DNA from: Cladopsammia gracilis
Taxonomy: Eukaryota; Cnidaria; Anthozoa; Scleractinia; Dendrophylliidae
DNA length: 64,000 nt
Assembly: GCA_022457155.1 (NCBI GenBank)
Contig: JAJGOT010000198.1
Coordinates: forward strand, 874,501 to 938,500
Direction: 5' to 3'
The notes under the pieces are model-generated. The model made no database searches. It saw only the letters and a program-made list of their open reading frames with translations, and was not told where the DNA came from. The position numbers were made by a program, and so were the translations under genes. This document shows positions 31,163-42,726 of this stretch, one piece after another. Positions within the stretch are counted from its first letter, which is position 1, and each line of letters starts with the position of its first letter.

Positions 31163-34030
31163 TTACAGTAAATTATTTATCGCGGGCTTCAATTTGTTAA
31201 TCCAAAAGCTTTCTCTAGCTCTTCTGATTGCAACGTTACTATTTCGTACCCCCTCTAGCACAGTTAATTTAAAATATTTAAGGCCACAGGCCCTAAAATG
31301 TCTGACTGTGGGAATATTCTTCTGACCGGTTGAAATATCCGAACGGTGTTGGTTTGCACGCAAACGTATACAGTTCCCGGTTTCTCCAACATATTGATCC
31401 TTGCATTTCTCACAGTTCACTAGATAAACAACGTTGGACGTTTCACACGTAGTGTTCTCCCTTAATGATACTTTTTCTCCGGTAGTAGTGCTTACGATGT
31501 TTTGCGTAAATAAACCATAGGTCTTACAACAGGCACATCTGGAGTCATTGTTACAAGGCCAGAATCCTGGTTGTGTATTAGATTCAACTGGACGTTGCTT
31601 GTGTCTGTGAGTAAAATGAATCTTCAGATTTTTGTTACTTTTGAAGGTGCGGTGACAGATTACGCATTCAGTTTGAGTTTGGTTTGGGGTATTGATTGGA
31701 AGTTGTGATAGGCGGTTGTTAGCTTGCTCAGATTCTGCGCTGTTGAGAGGTGTAAGTCGCTTGCTTGTGAGTATTTGTGTTAGGTTCCTCCCTTTCCTAT
31801 AGGCAATTATTGGGGGCTGATTAAAAACATCAGTACATCTTTGTGACGTGTGAAGGATTGGCTGGTGGACTTTAATGATTCTGCGGTGGTCTACTAGAGC
31901 TGGGTTATACGTGACTACAAGAGGCACCCTATCGTTGCGCTTTTTCTCGATATCCGTTCGTAAAGCTAGTTCTCTGGAGACTTGTCGTGCTTTGCTGATT
32001 GAGTTTTTAATCAGCTTGTCCTTGTAACCACGATCAAGGAAGATGTTGTAAACTGTAAACTGTAAACCATGTTTTAAACACGGTAAAATGTTGTGTAGTT
32101 GTTCGGTTCGCTTTTCGAAGAAATCTTCCGTGGAACAGATGCGGCGAAGTCTTACGGCTAAGCTGTAAGGAATTGCGGTTTTGGTGTGCCGTGGGTGGCA
32201 ACTAGTCCAGTTGAGGTATTGGTGTGTGTCAGTTGGTTTGGTGTAAAGATCGGTTATGATTTTGCCATCTTGTAGGATAACATAGACGTCAAGAAAGGGT
32301 ATGGCACTAGATGATACTGATTGTTCAAATTTGATGTGTGGATCGAAGTTGTTACATTGTTCATAAAACTGATTGAGTTTTATACGACCGAATGTCCACA
32401 GGAAAAAAATATCGTCGATAAAGCGGAACCAGATAAGAGGTTTGAGCGTAGTTTGGTCAAGCAGTTGTTCTTCTAAGTGGCCCATAAACAGATTGGCATA
32501 TGTAGGAGCCATCTTCGTCCCCATCGCGGTACCTGTCTGCTGAACAAAATGGTTCCCCTGGAATGTTAGATTATTGCATGTGAGTACTAGATTGATGAAT
32601 TTCAAAATAGTGCAGATTTTATCCTCATTAAAGCTGTTTCCACGCATATGGTACTCACATGCTCCCATCCCACTAGCATGTGGGATGTTGGTATATAGGG
32701 ACTTAACATCCCAAGAGGCCAGTATTGTTTCAGGTGGTAGTGTCTGGGTGTTGTTAATTTCTACCAGTTTGCGTAAGAAATCGTTGTCGTCCTTTAGATA
32801 GGAAGGTAATTTCTTCACCAGTGGTTGGAGTTGGCCATCAACCCATTTAGAGATGTTAGCAGTTGGTGAGTTGATCGTGTTGCAAATTGGACGCGCTGGT
32901 GGTGGACGTTGTGGCTTGTGAATTTTCGGTAGAAAGTAGATGTTAGCTGGGCGTGCGTTATCAACCACCAAGAAGTTGGCCGTATCATCGTTGATCACAC
33001 CTTTGGTCAAGGCTTCACGGACTGCAACTTTAACTCTCTGCTGAAAATCGCACGTGGGGTCACTTGGTAGTAGACGATATACTTCCTCATTGTTCTCGTC
33101 TTTGCCATTCAGATGTTTTTAGGCCTCGTTGAGGTAATCACTGCGATTTTGGATCACAACCGCCGCTCCTTTATCAGCTTGAAAAATGACAATACTTTTG
33201 TCCTGCTTGAGGGTCTTAATTGCGTTTCTTTCTTCCTTAGTGATATTAGAGTGTTGGGTGTTGTTGATTTTGTTGGTTTGTAAAATGGAGCTTTCAACAG
33301 CATTTAGATAACAGTCCAAGATTAGATCTCTGCCATTATTAGGGGTCCATGACGATGGCTTTTTATAACTACAATCTTCTTCTAATTTTGCGCTATTGTC
33401 GTCCCAAAAGAATTCTTTTAGTCGCATGCGACGGGACCAGTTTTTAACATCAGCAATTAGTTCTGTTTTGTTAATGTTTGTGGGTGTTGGAACAAACTTA
33501 AGTCCTTTACTAAGGATACTCCTTTCATGCTGAGATAAATCACGGTCCGAGAGATTGATCACGGTGTTGTAGTTGTTGCTGCTGCTGGGTTTAGGTTTGC
33601 GTCTACGTCTACCACGGTGGTAACGCCGTTTACGTCTAGGGGCCTGGGGTGATGGGCTGGATGCTGGATGTGCCGCACTAGCGGTAGAGTTATTAAGAGA
33701 GTTACCTGTGGGATTCCTGGTAGCAGAGGACTGTGTAATAATGTTAACACGCGAGGTTGAGGTTGTGTCACGGCGTTTAATAGGTTTGATTTTGTTATCA
33801 TGGGATTTTTTGTACACTGCGCTTGTGGATTGTTTATTAGAGCCACTATCTGCTTTGCTTTGTGTTGTGCGTACTTCATTAGCTTGAGACGGCAAGGATA
33901 TTGTTGATGAATATGCTGTTGTGTGCAATGTCATTGATGTGTTGCTTAAGGACAACTGCGGCATAGATACATCAATGGAGTCATCTGTGGCCGTGATTAT
34001 AGCAGCATTGCTTTGATTAAGGGCATCCAA
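31163..34030 (-). pseudogene. Penelope-like element, minus copy: RT + GIY-YIG endonuclease, one nonsense mutation
   Basis: A 955-codon reading frame broken only by a TAA at 33119-33121, where the sister copy has TAC (tyrosine). The N-terminal part is Ser/Thr-rich with a basic tract (RRKRRYHRGRRRRKPKP, likely nuclear or RNA-binding). Then the PLE reverse transcriptase: ANIYFLPKIHK, SWDVKSLYTNIPH, GTAMGTKMAPTYANLFMG, FRFIDDIFFLW (catalytic DD). Then a C2H2-like finger (CVICHRTFKSNKNLKIHFTHRH) and a C-terminal GIY-YIG endonuclease (VVYLVNCEKCKDQYVGETGN, with the later Arg/His and Glu positions). Intact 5' portion, near-intact coding region and a terminal hammerhead-like motif suggest recent insertion. 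Confidence 0.93.
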
Positions 34031-34091
34031 GTGACGTTTAAGCTAACGCTGTTTTCTTGCAATTAGATCTTCACGGAACATGTGAGTTTGT

Positions 34092-34343
34092 GACTCTAAC
34101 CATGTTGTTGTTACTTGAAGTTGGTCAGTGGTCAAATTGTTGCTTAATTCAGACTTAATGTTAACATTAAGTTGGTCAGGGGTCAAATTGTTGCTTAATT
34201 CAGACGTAATGTTAACATTAAGTTGGTCAGGGGTCAAATTGTTGCTTAATTCAGACTTAATGTTAACATTAAGTCTGAATTAAGCAACAATTTGACCCCT
34301 GACCAACTTAATGTTAACATTAAGTCTGAATTAAGCAACAATT
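34092..34343. repeat. 51-bp tandem repeats at the palindromic junction of two Penelope copies
   Basis: The 51-bp unit (TTGGTCAGGGGTCAAATTGT ... TTAACATTAAG) is present three times in the minus arm and about twice, inverted, in the plus arm. The turn-over point is at about 34258, TTAATGTTAACATTAA. On the coding strand each unit encodes 17 residues (TPDQLNVNIKSELSNNL). Confidence 0.9.
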
Positions 34344-35115
34344 TGACCCCTGACCAACTTCAAGTAACAACAACATGGTTAGAGTCACAAACTCACATGT
34401 TCCGTGAAGATCTAATTGCAAGAAAACAGCGTTAGCTTAAACGTCACCTGGATGCCCTTAATCAAAGCAATGCTGCTATAATCACGGCCACAGATGACTC
34501 CATTGATGTATCTATGCCGCAGTTGTCCTTAAGCAACACATCAATGACATTGCACACAACAGCATATTCATCAACAATATCCTTGCCGTCTCAAGCTAAT
34601 GAAGTACGCACAACACAAAGCAAAGCAGATAGTGGCTCTAATAAACAATCCACTAGCGCAGTGTACAAAAAATCCCATGATAACAAAATCAAACCTATTA
34701 AACGCCGTGACACAACCTCAACCTCGCGTGTTAACATTATTACACAGTCCTCTGCTACCAGGAATCCCACAGGTAACTCTCTTAATAACTCTACCGCTAG
34801 TGCGGCACATCCAGCATCCAGCCCATCACCCCAGACCCCTAGACGTAAACGGCGTTACCACCGTGGTAGACGTAGACGCAAACCTAAACCCAGCAGCAGC
34901 AACAACTACAAAACCGTGATCAATCTCTCGGACCGTGATTTATCTCAGCAAGAAAGGAGTATCCTTAGTAAAGGACTTAAGTTTGTTCCAACACCCACAA
35001 ACATTAACAAAACAGAACTAATTGCTGATGTTAAAAACTGGTCCCGTCGCATGCGACTAAAAGAATTCTTTTGGGACGGCAATAGCACACAATTAGAAGA
35101 AGATTGTAGTTATAA

Positions 35116-36625
35116 CAAGAGGCTACTATTGTAGCCTACACTCATGCGCTTGCGTAAGCAAGTTTTATGGTTTGTTTTGAACGGGTCACGCACCCCTTCC
35201 CCCCTCAACGAATTTTGCGTGACACACTAAAGAACTTTTTAAGTCGTCGTAAACTTTAGGAACACTGTTTGACATGCGCCGGTTCTCGTCTGATCACCGA
35301 AGTTAAGCCCTGTCGGGCGAGGTTAGTACTTGGATGGGTGACCGCTTGGGAATACCTCGTGTCGTAGGCTTATCATTTTTCTTTCCTTCACTCCCTTTCA
35401 TTTTTCATTTTTTTGGTTCCGTCAAGGAGCCACTTGTCCTGAGGAGGGCAAACTGAAGCCAAACGGTCATGATAACATAGCATACATTCGACGATATTCC
35501 AACGACAACGAATGGGCGACGAAGTTTGTCCGTAATTTTCATTTTCGCTAGTAAACACATTCCTTCGTGTTAATACTAGCTACGCACGAAGGTTTTAAGG
35601 TTTTAGAGATCCTCTTTGGTAAAATATATTGATACGTGGATCTGCAACATAAGGGAAGTACCTTGTGTAGGGTAGGAAAAGGTCCCCGATGGTTGTTTCA
35701 TTTTCACGACTTGGCTCGCAAGGAGCCTTTGATCTGTCTCGCTTTGAATATTTAATTTATTGATTCCCGATCAAATACACACTCGTCTTTTATTTCCCAA
35801 ACCGTGACTTATTCCCGTTACATTTGAAAAGACTACTTTTAAAAGCAATGAAATCAGCAAACGACCGGGCTATTTTTTTTCAATTTTAGCGAATCTCAAT
35901 AACAGAATTATGCACAAAAACTTTTACTCGGTCTAGAATGACTAGTATGACTAATTTTCGAATAAAATACACCAGTTGTATCGAAAATTGCCCTAGAAAC
36001 TGATTTGGAAATGAAAATTGCAAAACATACACAGACATATTTGCGTAGGCGACGCGTGTGAAGTTAGATATTTTGTTTACATATAAATAATCACATGTCA
36101 TTACGATTGAATTTTAGCATGTTTTATAATTATTTCCTCAAAACTAACCAGAACACAGAGAAAAGTGAATCACAAATTGATATCAACATAAATTCTCACC
36201 AAAAAATTGTAATTTCTTTTACGGTAAAGTCCCTCATCTGTAAGAAATCTGCTTCTTCGGTTTTGATCGCCCCGCACTGATAGCAGCGTATGAATTTCCT
36301 TGAAGCAAGATTCAGTTGCTGAAAGCTCTCCTTTTTCTCCACTATAGCGGCTTTGGGTATTCTTTAAAGCTTTCTCTTTCCATTTTGAATATTTTAAATG
36401 TGAGTTATTAATGCGATGACACGAAACTACGGTTCTAAAAACCAAGCACATGCCGAGCGCGGCAGCCATTTTTGTAGAATTTGTATGTAACCTAAAGACC
36501 CGGTCAGTAATAATATATGCGTGCATAAATTTGCATGCACAAATGTGACACCAAAAAAAAAGTAAAAAAAATGACGAAGAAAAACGAAGCCGGAAACCTA
36601 CCTCATGCGCGCTACGCGCATGAGT
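35116..36625. mobile_element. Helentron-like or unclassified element with 5S-like sequence, inserted in Penelope copy
   Basis: The empty site is available in the minus Penelope copy: TTATAAAAAGCC becomes TTATAA-element-AAAAAGCC. Left end CAAGAGGCTACTATTGTAGC (a hairpin), then CTCATGCGCTTGCGTAAGC. Right end is the hairpin CATGCGCGCTACGCGCATG plus AGT. About 80 bp before the right end, ATGCGTGCATAAATTTGCA matches the element at 21367-23974. The interior differs from that copy and includes a 5S rRNA-like segment. A 118-codon minus frame (36526-36170) has no domain I recognise. No replicase. Confidence 0.7.
35271..35371 (+). ncRNA. 5S rRNA-derived sequence (truncated)
   Basis: From CGCCGGTTCTCGTCTGATCA through GAAGTTAAGC, GTTAGTACTTGGATGGGTGA and GGGAATACC to GTAGGCTT this follows the 3' three quarters of metazoan 5S rRNA, including the internal promoter (A box and C box). 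The first 20 or so bases of 5S are lacking. T-runs follow. It lies inside a mobile element, so it is most likely a SINE3-type or captured pseudogene rather than a ribosomal gene. Confidence 0.9.
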
Positions 36626-37106
36626 AAAAAGCCATCGTCATGGACCCCTAATAATGGCAGAGATCTAATCTTGGACTGTTATCTAAATGCTGTTGAAAGC
36701 TCCATTTTACAAACCAACAAAATCAACAACACCCAACACTCTAACATCACTAAGGAAGAAAGAAACGCAATTAAGACCCTCATGCAGGACAAAAGTATTG
36801 TCATTTTTCAAGCTGATAAAGGAGCGGCGGTTGTGATCCAAAATCGCAGTGATTACCTCAACGAGGCCTACAAACATCTGAATGGCAAAGACGAGAACAA
36901 TGAGGAAGTATATCGTCTACTACCAAGTGACCCCACGTGCGATTTTCAGCAGAGAGTTAAAGTTGCAGTCCGTGAAGCCTTGACCAAAGGTGTGATCAAC
37001 GATGATACGGCCAACTTCTTGGTGGTTGATAACGCACGCCCAGCTAACATCTACTTTCTACCGAAAATTCACAAGCCACTACGTCCACCACCAGCGCGTC
37101 CATATT

Positions 37107-40100
37107 GACCTGACTGTTGCTATCTGGTCCTGTAAGTGGAACACACGAGGGGCAGTCTCCATGATTTCGCCTAGGCCGTCGAGACAAACTGTCCGCATTG
37201 CTGTGTTGCTTCCCAGGCCGATGTTGGATCTCATAATCATATTCTTGGAGGCCTTCAAGCCAACGAGCCACTTGTCCTTGGGGTTCTTTAAAGGACGTCA
37301 ACCATCGTAATGAGTGATGGTCAGTTCGAAAACAAAACTTCCGCCCTAACAAATAATATCGGAAGTAGTCAACGTAAGTAACTAAAGCAAGCATTTCCAA
37401 CGGAGTGGTGCAATAGTTTCAAGGAGCGACTACCACAAGCAATCACTCGCTCGGTCCCATCCGGTTGGTGCTGAGACAAAACCGCTCCAATTCCTAGGTA
37501 CTTGCTTGCATCGGTATCTAGTATGAAAGACCCTGCCGCAGGGCTGAAATCGGGATAAGCTAGAACTGGCGCGCTTACCAGGCGATCTTTCAGCTCCTCC
37601 AACGCAGCTTGTTGTTCCTCTTGCCAACCAACGGGTACATTCTTCCTACACAGTTTATAAATGGGCTCAGCAATAATGGAGAATCCAAGGATGAACTTTC
37701 TGTAATAGCCAGCAAGGCCAAGGAAGCTTTGAAGCTCTTTCACATTCAATGGTTCTGGCCACGTTTTGACGGCTTTGACTTTCTCAGGATCAGTCTTTAT
37801 TCCGTCAGACGACACAACATGTCCGAGAAAAGTGACTTCTTTCCGAAGGAAGTGACATTTAGTAGGCTTCGGTTTCAAACCAGCAGCTCTTATACGATCA
37901 AACACCAACCGTAGGTGGCGGATGTGATCTTCGAAGGTAGAAGCCCAGATGATGATATCGTCCAAATACACTACACAGTGGGTCCAGGTAAGACCGCTGA
38001 GTGCTAGATTCATTAATCGAGTGAAGCTAGCTGGTCTGTTTGTCAATCCAAAGGGCATAACTCTCCACTGGAATTGTCCCTTGTGCGTTGAAAAGGCAGT
38101 CTTAGGCCTATCCTCTTCTTTCACCTGCATCTGCCAGTACCCCGAGGCCAAATCCAGACTTGAGAACCACTGGGCCCCACCCAAGGCCTCTAACACATCA
38201 TCTGTCCGAGGCAGTGGTATGGCATCCTTCTGTGACAGCTGGTTAAGTTTACCGTAGTCAATGCATATGCGGTATGTCCCGTCATGTTTCCTAGCAAGTA
38301 CTACTGGACTGCTCCAAGGACTTTGAGATGGTTCAATCCTGCCTGTATCTAGCAGCTCTTCCAGTTGCTGATCGATAACTTTTCGCTGATAGGGTGGTAC
38401 TCGACAAGGAGGCTGTTTAACTGGCTTGCATTCACCCGTGGCAATTGCATGTTCTAAGAGGCCAGACGTTCCTAAATCAGAGCTGTCCTTCGCAAAGATG
38501 TCCTCATATTCCGTTACCAGAGACAAAACCTGCTCTGTTTGGTCTTCCGAAAGCCCTTCCAGGTTACTTTGCAACTCTGACCTCCACTTTTCATCCTTTT
38601 TTGGCTGCTCCCCTTTCACCCCTGGTCTGTCAATAACCGAACAGGATGGGTGAGAGGCACTTGTTGAATCCTGATCTGGTTCCAATGGAACCACACGGCC
38701 ATCCCCACTACTAACAGGATGATATTCAGCAACAGGAAGATCTGCCCGTGGTCTGATTGGCCTATCTGAGAAGTTAGCAACTCGAACAATAGTCAATCCA
38801 TCCTTGGGGATAAATAAGGAACGAGCTATATTGATTTCTAAATTGCCTCTCAGTTCCCTTGACTCCTCTAAAATCCCAGGAGTACCAGTATTATGTTCAA
38901 ATCCATTCTCCAATTTGGCCTCTATCACTTGTTCAGTTCCAGGTTCCACTTGTATATCATCACACAGAAAAATTCGACAAACACTAGGTATGACCTTGCA
39001 GTACCTGATTGGGATTTCAGTGTTTCCGACTACAAAGGTTCCAGTGTCATAGTGAATTTGACATTGAAAGTGCTGGAAAAAATCTGAGCCAAGTATGCAG
39101 TCATGGGATAGGCCCCGTGCAATCATAACTGGCCAAAAACAATCAATGTTTCCTAGACGAAATCTAACTTTTGTTTGTCCCAGAACTGTTAATTAATTTC
39201 CATTTGCAGTAGTCAAAGTCCCGGTGACTGGCTCGATTTTTGTAACAAGCCCACTTTTCTTCCATGTTCCCTCATTCAAAACACTAACAGTTGCACCAGT
39301 GTCTAGCAATATACAAGTCACAATATGAATCACAATACCTGTAACATAGATTCCGAAGTCTGATGTTGCTGATAATACCTTGTTATTTACACAAACAGGG
39401 TTGTTTATCTCACCAGCGACCACTGATTCTTGGGCCACTAATCCAGGTCTCACGGGGACTGCCTGGGCCTCGGCAGGCCCCGAGCTCCGTTTCCCCCTTC
39501 TTTGTGTGGACAATTTCGAGCGAAATGGCCAGGTTTGCGGCAAGCAAAACATATTACCTCATTCCGGCGCCGCGCCGGCGAAGTCGTTTCAGCTTTTCGT
39601 TCCAGCTCACGAATCTTTTCATTCATACCAAGGACGAGTTTCTTGAGCTCACGAATCTCAGTCGAAATTTTCTCACTCTCCGCTAAACCACTCACAGCAT
39701 TTACAGACTTTTCCTTCTCAACAGATGGCACAGCCTGACAAGCTTTACGGGCACTTTCTAATCGACGAACAACACGAACAGCTTCCACAAGCGACTCCGG
39801 TTGACTCATGAATACTTTTACCCGCAAATCATCGCTGACTGCCACTCCTTGAATGAACTGATCTCTTGCCAGTTCCACCTTTAACGAATAAACCACCTCT
39901 GGGTAGGCATTTTCCACAAATTCCATCACATTATCGGCGAATCTTTCGAAATCCTCATTCGGCCTTTGACACCTGGCTCGCAACTGCAATTTATAATCTT
40001 CCTTTGTCTTGCCCGAATCAAATCTTTCAACCAGCTTCGCTGTGAATTCTTCAAAGGTTAGCGATTCTGAAAGCTTTAGAAGCTCAACTGCTTTGTAGGC

Positions 40101-40422
40101 CGGTTGATCCAGCAGGGTAAGCAAATACGCTCGACGATCTGACGGTTTAATATGTACCAGATAACTGCGACAGCCATGTTTTGAAATTTTGACCCGCCGA
40201 ATAAACACGCGGTGCTCGTACGTTCCTCTTGGATTCCGTTTCATTAGACACCGCCATGCTCTGCTTCAAAGCCTGGGATAAGGTATTCACCAGCTGCTGA
40301 ATTTCCGAGCTCTCCTCCGGCGATGCACTCTTGGGTATTTTCTTCGGTTGTTCTTTTGGCGCGAGTTATGCTGGAAGACCGCCTTCGGCACCTTTGGACA
40401 TTTTCTGCTCGTCGTCACTCAT
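37107..40422 (-). pseudogene. Ty3/gypsy retrotransposon gag-pol, truncated before integrase
   Basis: Leftward from an ATG at 40422 (MSDDEQKMSKGAEGG): a gag with an early stop and a frameshift, the capsid region (LTFEEFTAKLVERFDSGK), a CCHC knuckle (CFACRKPGHFARNCP), protease (LLDTGATVSVLN), a stop at about 39193, reverse transcriptase (YRICIDYGKLNQ, SSLDLASGYWQM, MPFGLTNRPASFTRLM, catalytic YLDD in VVYLDDIIIWAS), connection and RNase H (FILDTDASKYLGIGAVL, FRTDHHSLRWL, LSRRPRR). At about 37105, just after RNase H, it meets Penelope sequence, so integrase and the 3' LTR are gone. Start at 40422 fits the short leader after the LTR. Confidence 0.93.
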
Positions 40423-40439
40423 TTCTGCTCAATAAAATC

Positions 40440-40457
40440 CCAGTCCGCCGCCACCAA
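40440..40457 (-). promoter_or_regulatory. Primer-binding site of the gypsy element
   Basis: Directly after the LTR end (TTACA) the minus strand reads TTGGTGGCGGCGGACTGG, in the position and style of a tRNA primer-binding site. The matching tRNA was not determined. Confidence 0.55.
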
Positions 40458-40681
40458 TGTAATAAACATCACATAAAAAAGGGTCCAGACTGTTCTGAAA
40501 TCGTTTAAAAAGTTTTAATCGCGTAGCCGAGAGCATACAAGGTTTTGAGTACCGAGAGCGACCTGTTCTTGAAACCACGTGCTTTTTCACCCTAATCCTA
40601 CGCTATAAATCCAGCACGAAATGTCCCATTACAAATGAAAACCATGTCTTCAAAACCTTTGTTTACCACTAATGCGTGACA
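40458..40681 (-). repeat. 5' LTR of the Ty3/gypsy element
   Basis: On the minus strand it starts TGTCACGCATTAG and ends GTGATGTTTATTACA, so it has TG...CA termini, 224 bp. A GGATTTATAGCG TATA-like motif is in the middle. It is inferred from position and termini; the second LTR is missing, so identity cannot be used for dating. Confidence 0.7.
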
Positions 40682-40750
40682 TGGTTATTTAGTTTGCCCT
40701 TTCTTTGCATCTGTTTGTCAGTATTTGGAATTGGTTTTGCACAGAATTAA

Positions 40751-42726
40751 GAGTGTCCACCAGAAAACCAGGCAGGACCAGGCACACTTGAGGTGATGAT
40801 ACTCAAATCACCGATTTCGCTCAAACTCGGCACAAAGGTTCAGGGTCATGAGTAGATACAAGAACCAAAATATAAGGTCAAAATTTTTTATTCTCTCTGA
40901 GTTGTAGGGTCCCCCCGAAAAATGGCCATTTGGCACAAATTTATGCATATTAATTAGCTAAATTTAGTCCAGTGGTAAGACAAAAATAGCAGCCTGGGAA
41001 TAAAAACTACTAAATCGTGTTCTATATTGATCAGTTTATAGCTTTTTAGTATGAAGGAATTTTTGCACCTCACTCAACGATTTGTACGTTTTTCTGGCGA
41101 TTTCATCAAAATTCGGTTATTAAAAAAAGTGGTTTAATTTTAATAAAATTGAAAGAAAAAGACAGCAAATGTTCAGCTAAGCATCATTCTGCTTATAAAA
41201 ATCCTAGAATTAGCGGGAAAAGCTTTTTGAAGCACATTTCATGAAGTTTGTAAATGAGGGTTTCTGTCTTACTTCATTTCCAATGCAAAAAAAAAAACAA
41301 TGGGACACTTCTCTCTACAATAACTCTGAATTTTACTTTCAGGCAAAATAAGGGACACAAAAAAAGAAAAGGCTGATACATACATGTCGTGCAAGTGCTT
41401 CGGACTCAGATTTAGGGTCCATTGCGATCCGGCCAAATCCAGTATATTTTGATAAAAATTTCGATCTCTTAATTCAGCTCCTCGTTGATATTTATAATTT
41501 ATCGCGCAGTTCATCGCTGTGTTGACTTTGCTATGAAAATATTCATTGATACCTTGTTGTAATAGCTCCAATTCATGCCCGTAAGAGTTAGACAAATAAG
41601 TTTGAAAACCACAGGAGAACAATAAACGCCATCGAAAACTGACAACACAATTTTCGCCATTTTGAAGTTAAATTTTTGTTCTCCTGTGGTTTTCAAACTT
41701 ATTTGTCTAACTCTTACGGGCATAAATTGGAGCTATTACAACAATATATCAATTAATATTCTCATAGCAAAGTCAACATAGCGATGAACTGCACGATAAA
41801 TGTATCGATGAAGAGCTGAATTAAGAGATCGAACTTTTAAAAATATACTGGATTTGGCCGGATCGCGATGGACCCTATTAAAACAATGCATCCGAAGCAC
41901 TTAAACGACATGTATGTATCAGCCTTTGCTTTTTTTGTGTCCCTTATTATACCTGAAAGTAAAATTCAGAGTTATTGTAGAGAGAAGTGTCCCATTGTTT
42001 TTTGCATTGAAAATGAAGTAAGACAGAAACCCTCATTTACAAACTTCATGAAATGTGCTTTTCCCGCTAATTCTAGGATTGTTATAAGCAGAATGATGCT
42101 TAGCTGAACATTTGCTGTCTTTTTCTTTCAATTTTATTAAAATTAAACCACCTTTTTAAATTACCGAATTTTGATGAAATCGCCAGAAAAACGTACAAAT
42201 CGTTGAGTGAGGTGCAACAATTCCTTCATACTAAAAAGCTATATTTAGTTGCCCAAAATTTTATTATATTTTTCGTTAGCATAAAGATACTTCTTATTTC
42301 TAGTAATAAAACTACGTTGTTAGCTTGTTGCCCATTGGAGATATTAAGATCTAAAATGACCTAATTTTGGCGTCTCGTGAAAATGACCAAACATGCCCTT
42401 CACTTACGGTATTGGGAAAGCAACAAGTCAACGCAACTGATTCCAATAACACATTTTGCTACAAGACGGATCAATATAGAGTACGATTTAGTAGTTTTTA
42501 TTCCCAGGCTGCTATTTTTGTTGTCTTACCAGTCAACTAAATTTTGCTAATTAATATGCACAAATTTGTGCCAAATGGCCATTTTTCGGGGGGACCCTAC
42601 AACTCAGAGAGAATAAAAAAATTTGACCCTATATTTTGGTGCATGTATCTACTCATGACCCTTAACCTTTGTGCCGAGTTTGAGCGAAATCGGTGATTTG
42701 AGTATTATCACCTCCTGCCTGGCCCT
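40751..42726. repeat. 2-kb palindrome: two inverted copies of a dispersed repeat
   Basis: Left arm 40751-41673 (minus orientation) and right arm 41674-42726 (plus orientation) are inverted copies; ACTCAAATCACCGATTTCGC near 40800 returns as GCGAAATCGGTGATTTGAGT near 42690. Arms differ by small indels; the right arm has an extra segment at about 42240-42440, also present in the copy at 55034-56178. The arms join head to head at CTCCTGTGGTTTTCAAACTT. The left arm preserves a 117-codon frame (41622-41269) with HELELLQQGINEYFHSK and NLSPKHLHDMYVSAFSFFV; it is a repeat-borne frame of unknown origin. Confidence 0.85.

Larger units (their letters stand above)
34259..37107 (+). pseudogene. Penelope-like element, plus copy, split by insertion and 3'-truncated
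   Basis: Mirror copy of the minus element. The N-terminal region (34514-35113: MPQLSLSNTSMTLHTTAY ... RMRLKEFFWDGNS) is nearly identical, then it is interrupted at 35116-36625 and continues at 36626 (KPSSWTPNNGRDLILDCYLN ... NIYFLPKIHKP). It stops at about 37107, at the start of the reverse transcriptase, where Ty3/gypsy sequence begins. Here the tyrosine codon mutated in the minus copy is intact (EAYKHLNG). Both copies carry the same TAG between the tandem-repeat segment (RKQR) and the main frame, so the true start is probably the later ATG (MPQL). Confidence 0.92.

Noticed and set aside
34092..34343. Possible CRISPR-like array
   Set aside because: The repeats are contiguous 51-bp tandem units with no unique spacers, inside a eukaryotic retroelement.
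35271..35371. Functional 5S rRNA gene
   Set aside because: The 5' portion is missing and the sequence lies inside a transposable element.
36170..36526. 118-codon minus frame as a THAP-like gene
   Set aside because: The Cys and His spacing does not fit a THAP or other zinc-finger pattern; no other support.
37609..39738. Plus-strand frames across the gypsy region
   Set aside because: Antisense to gypsy gag-pol; no domain content.
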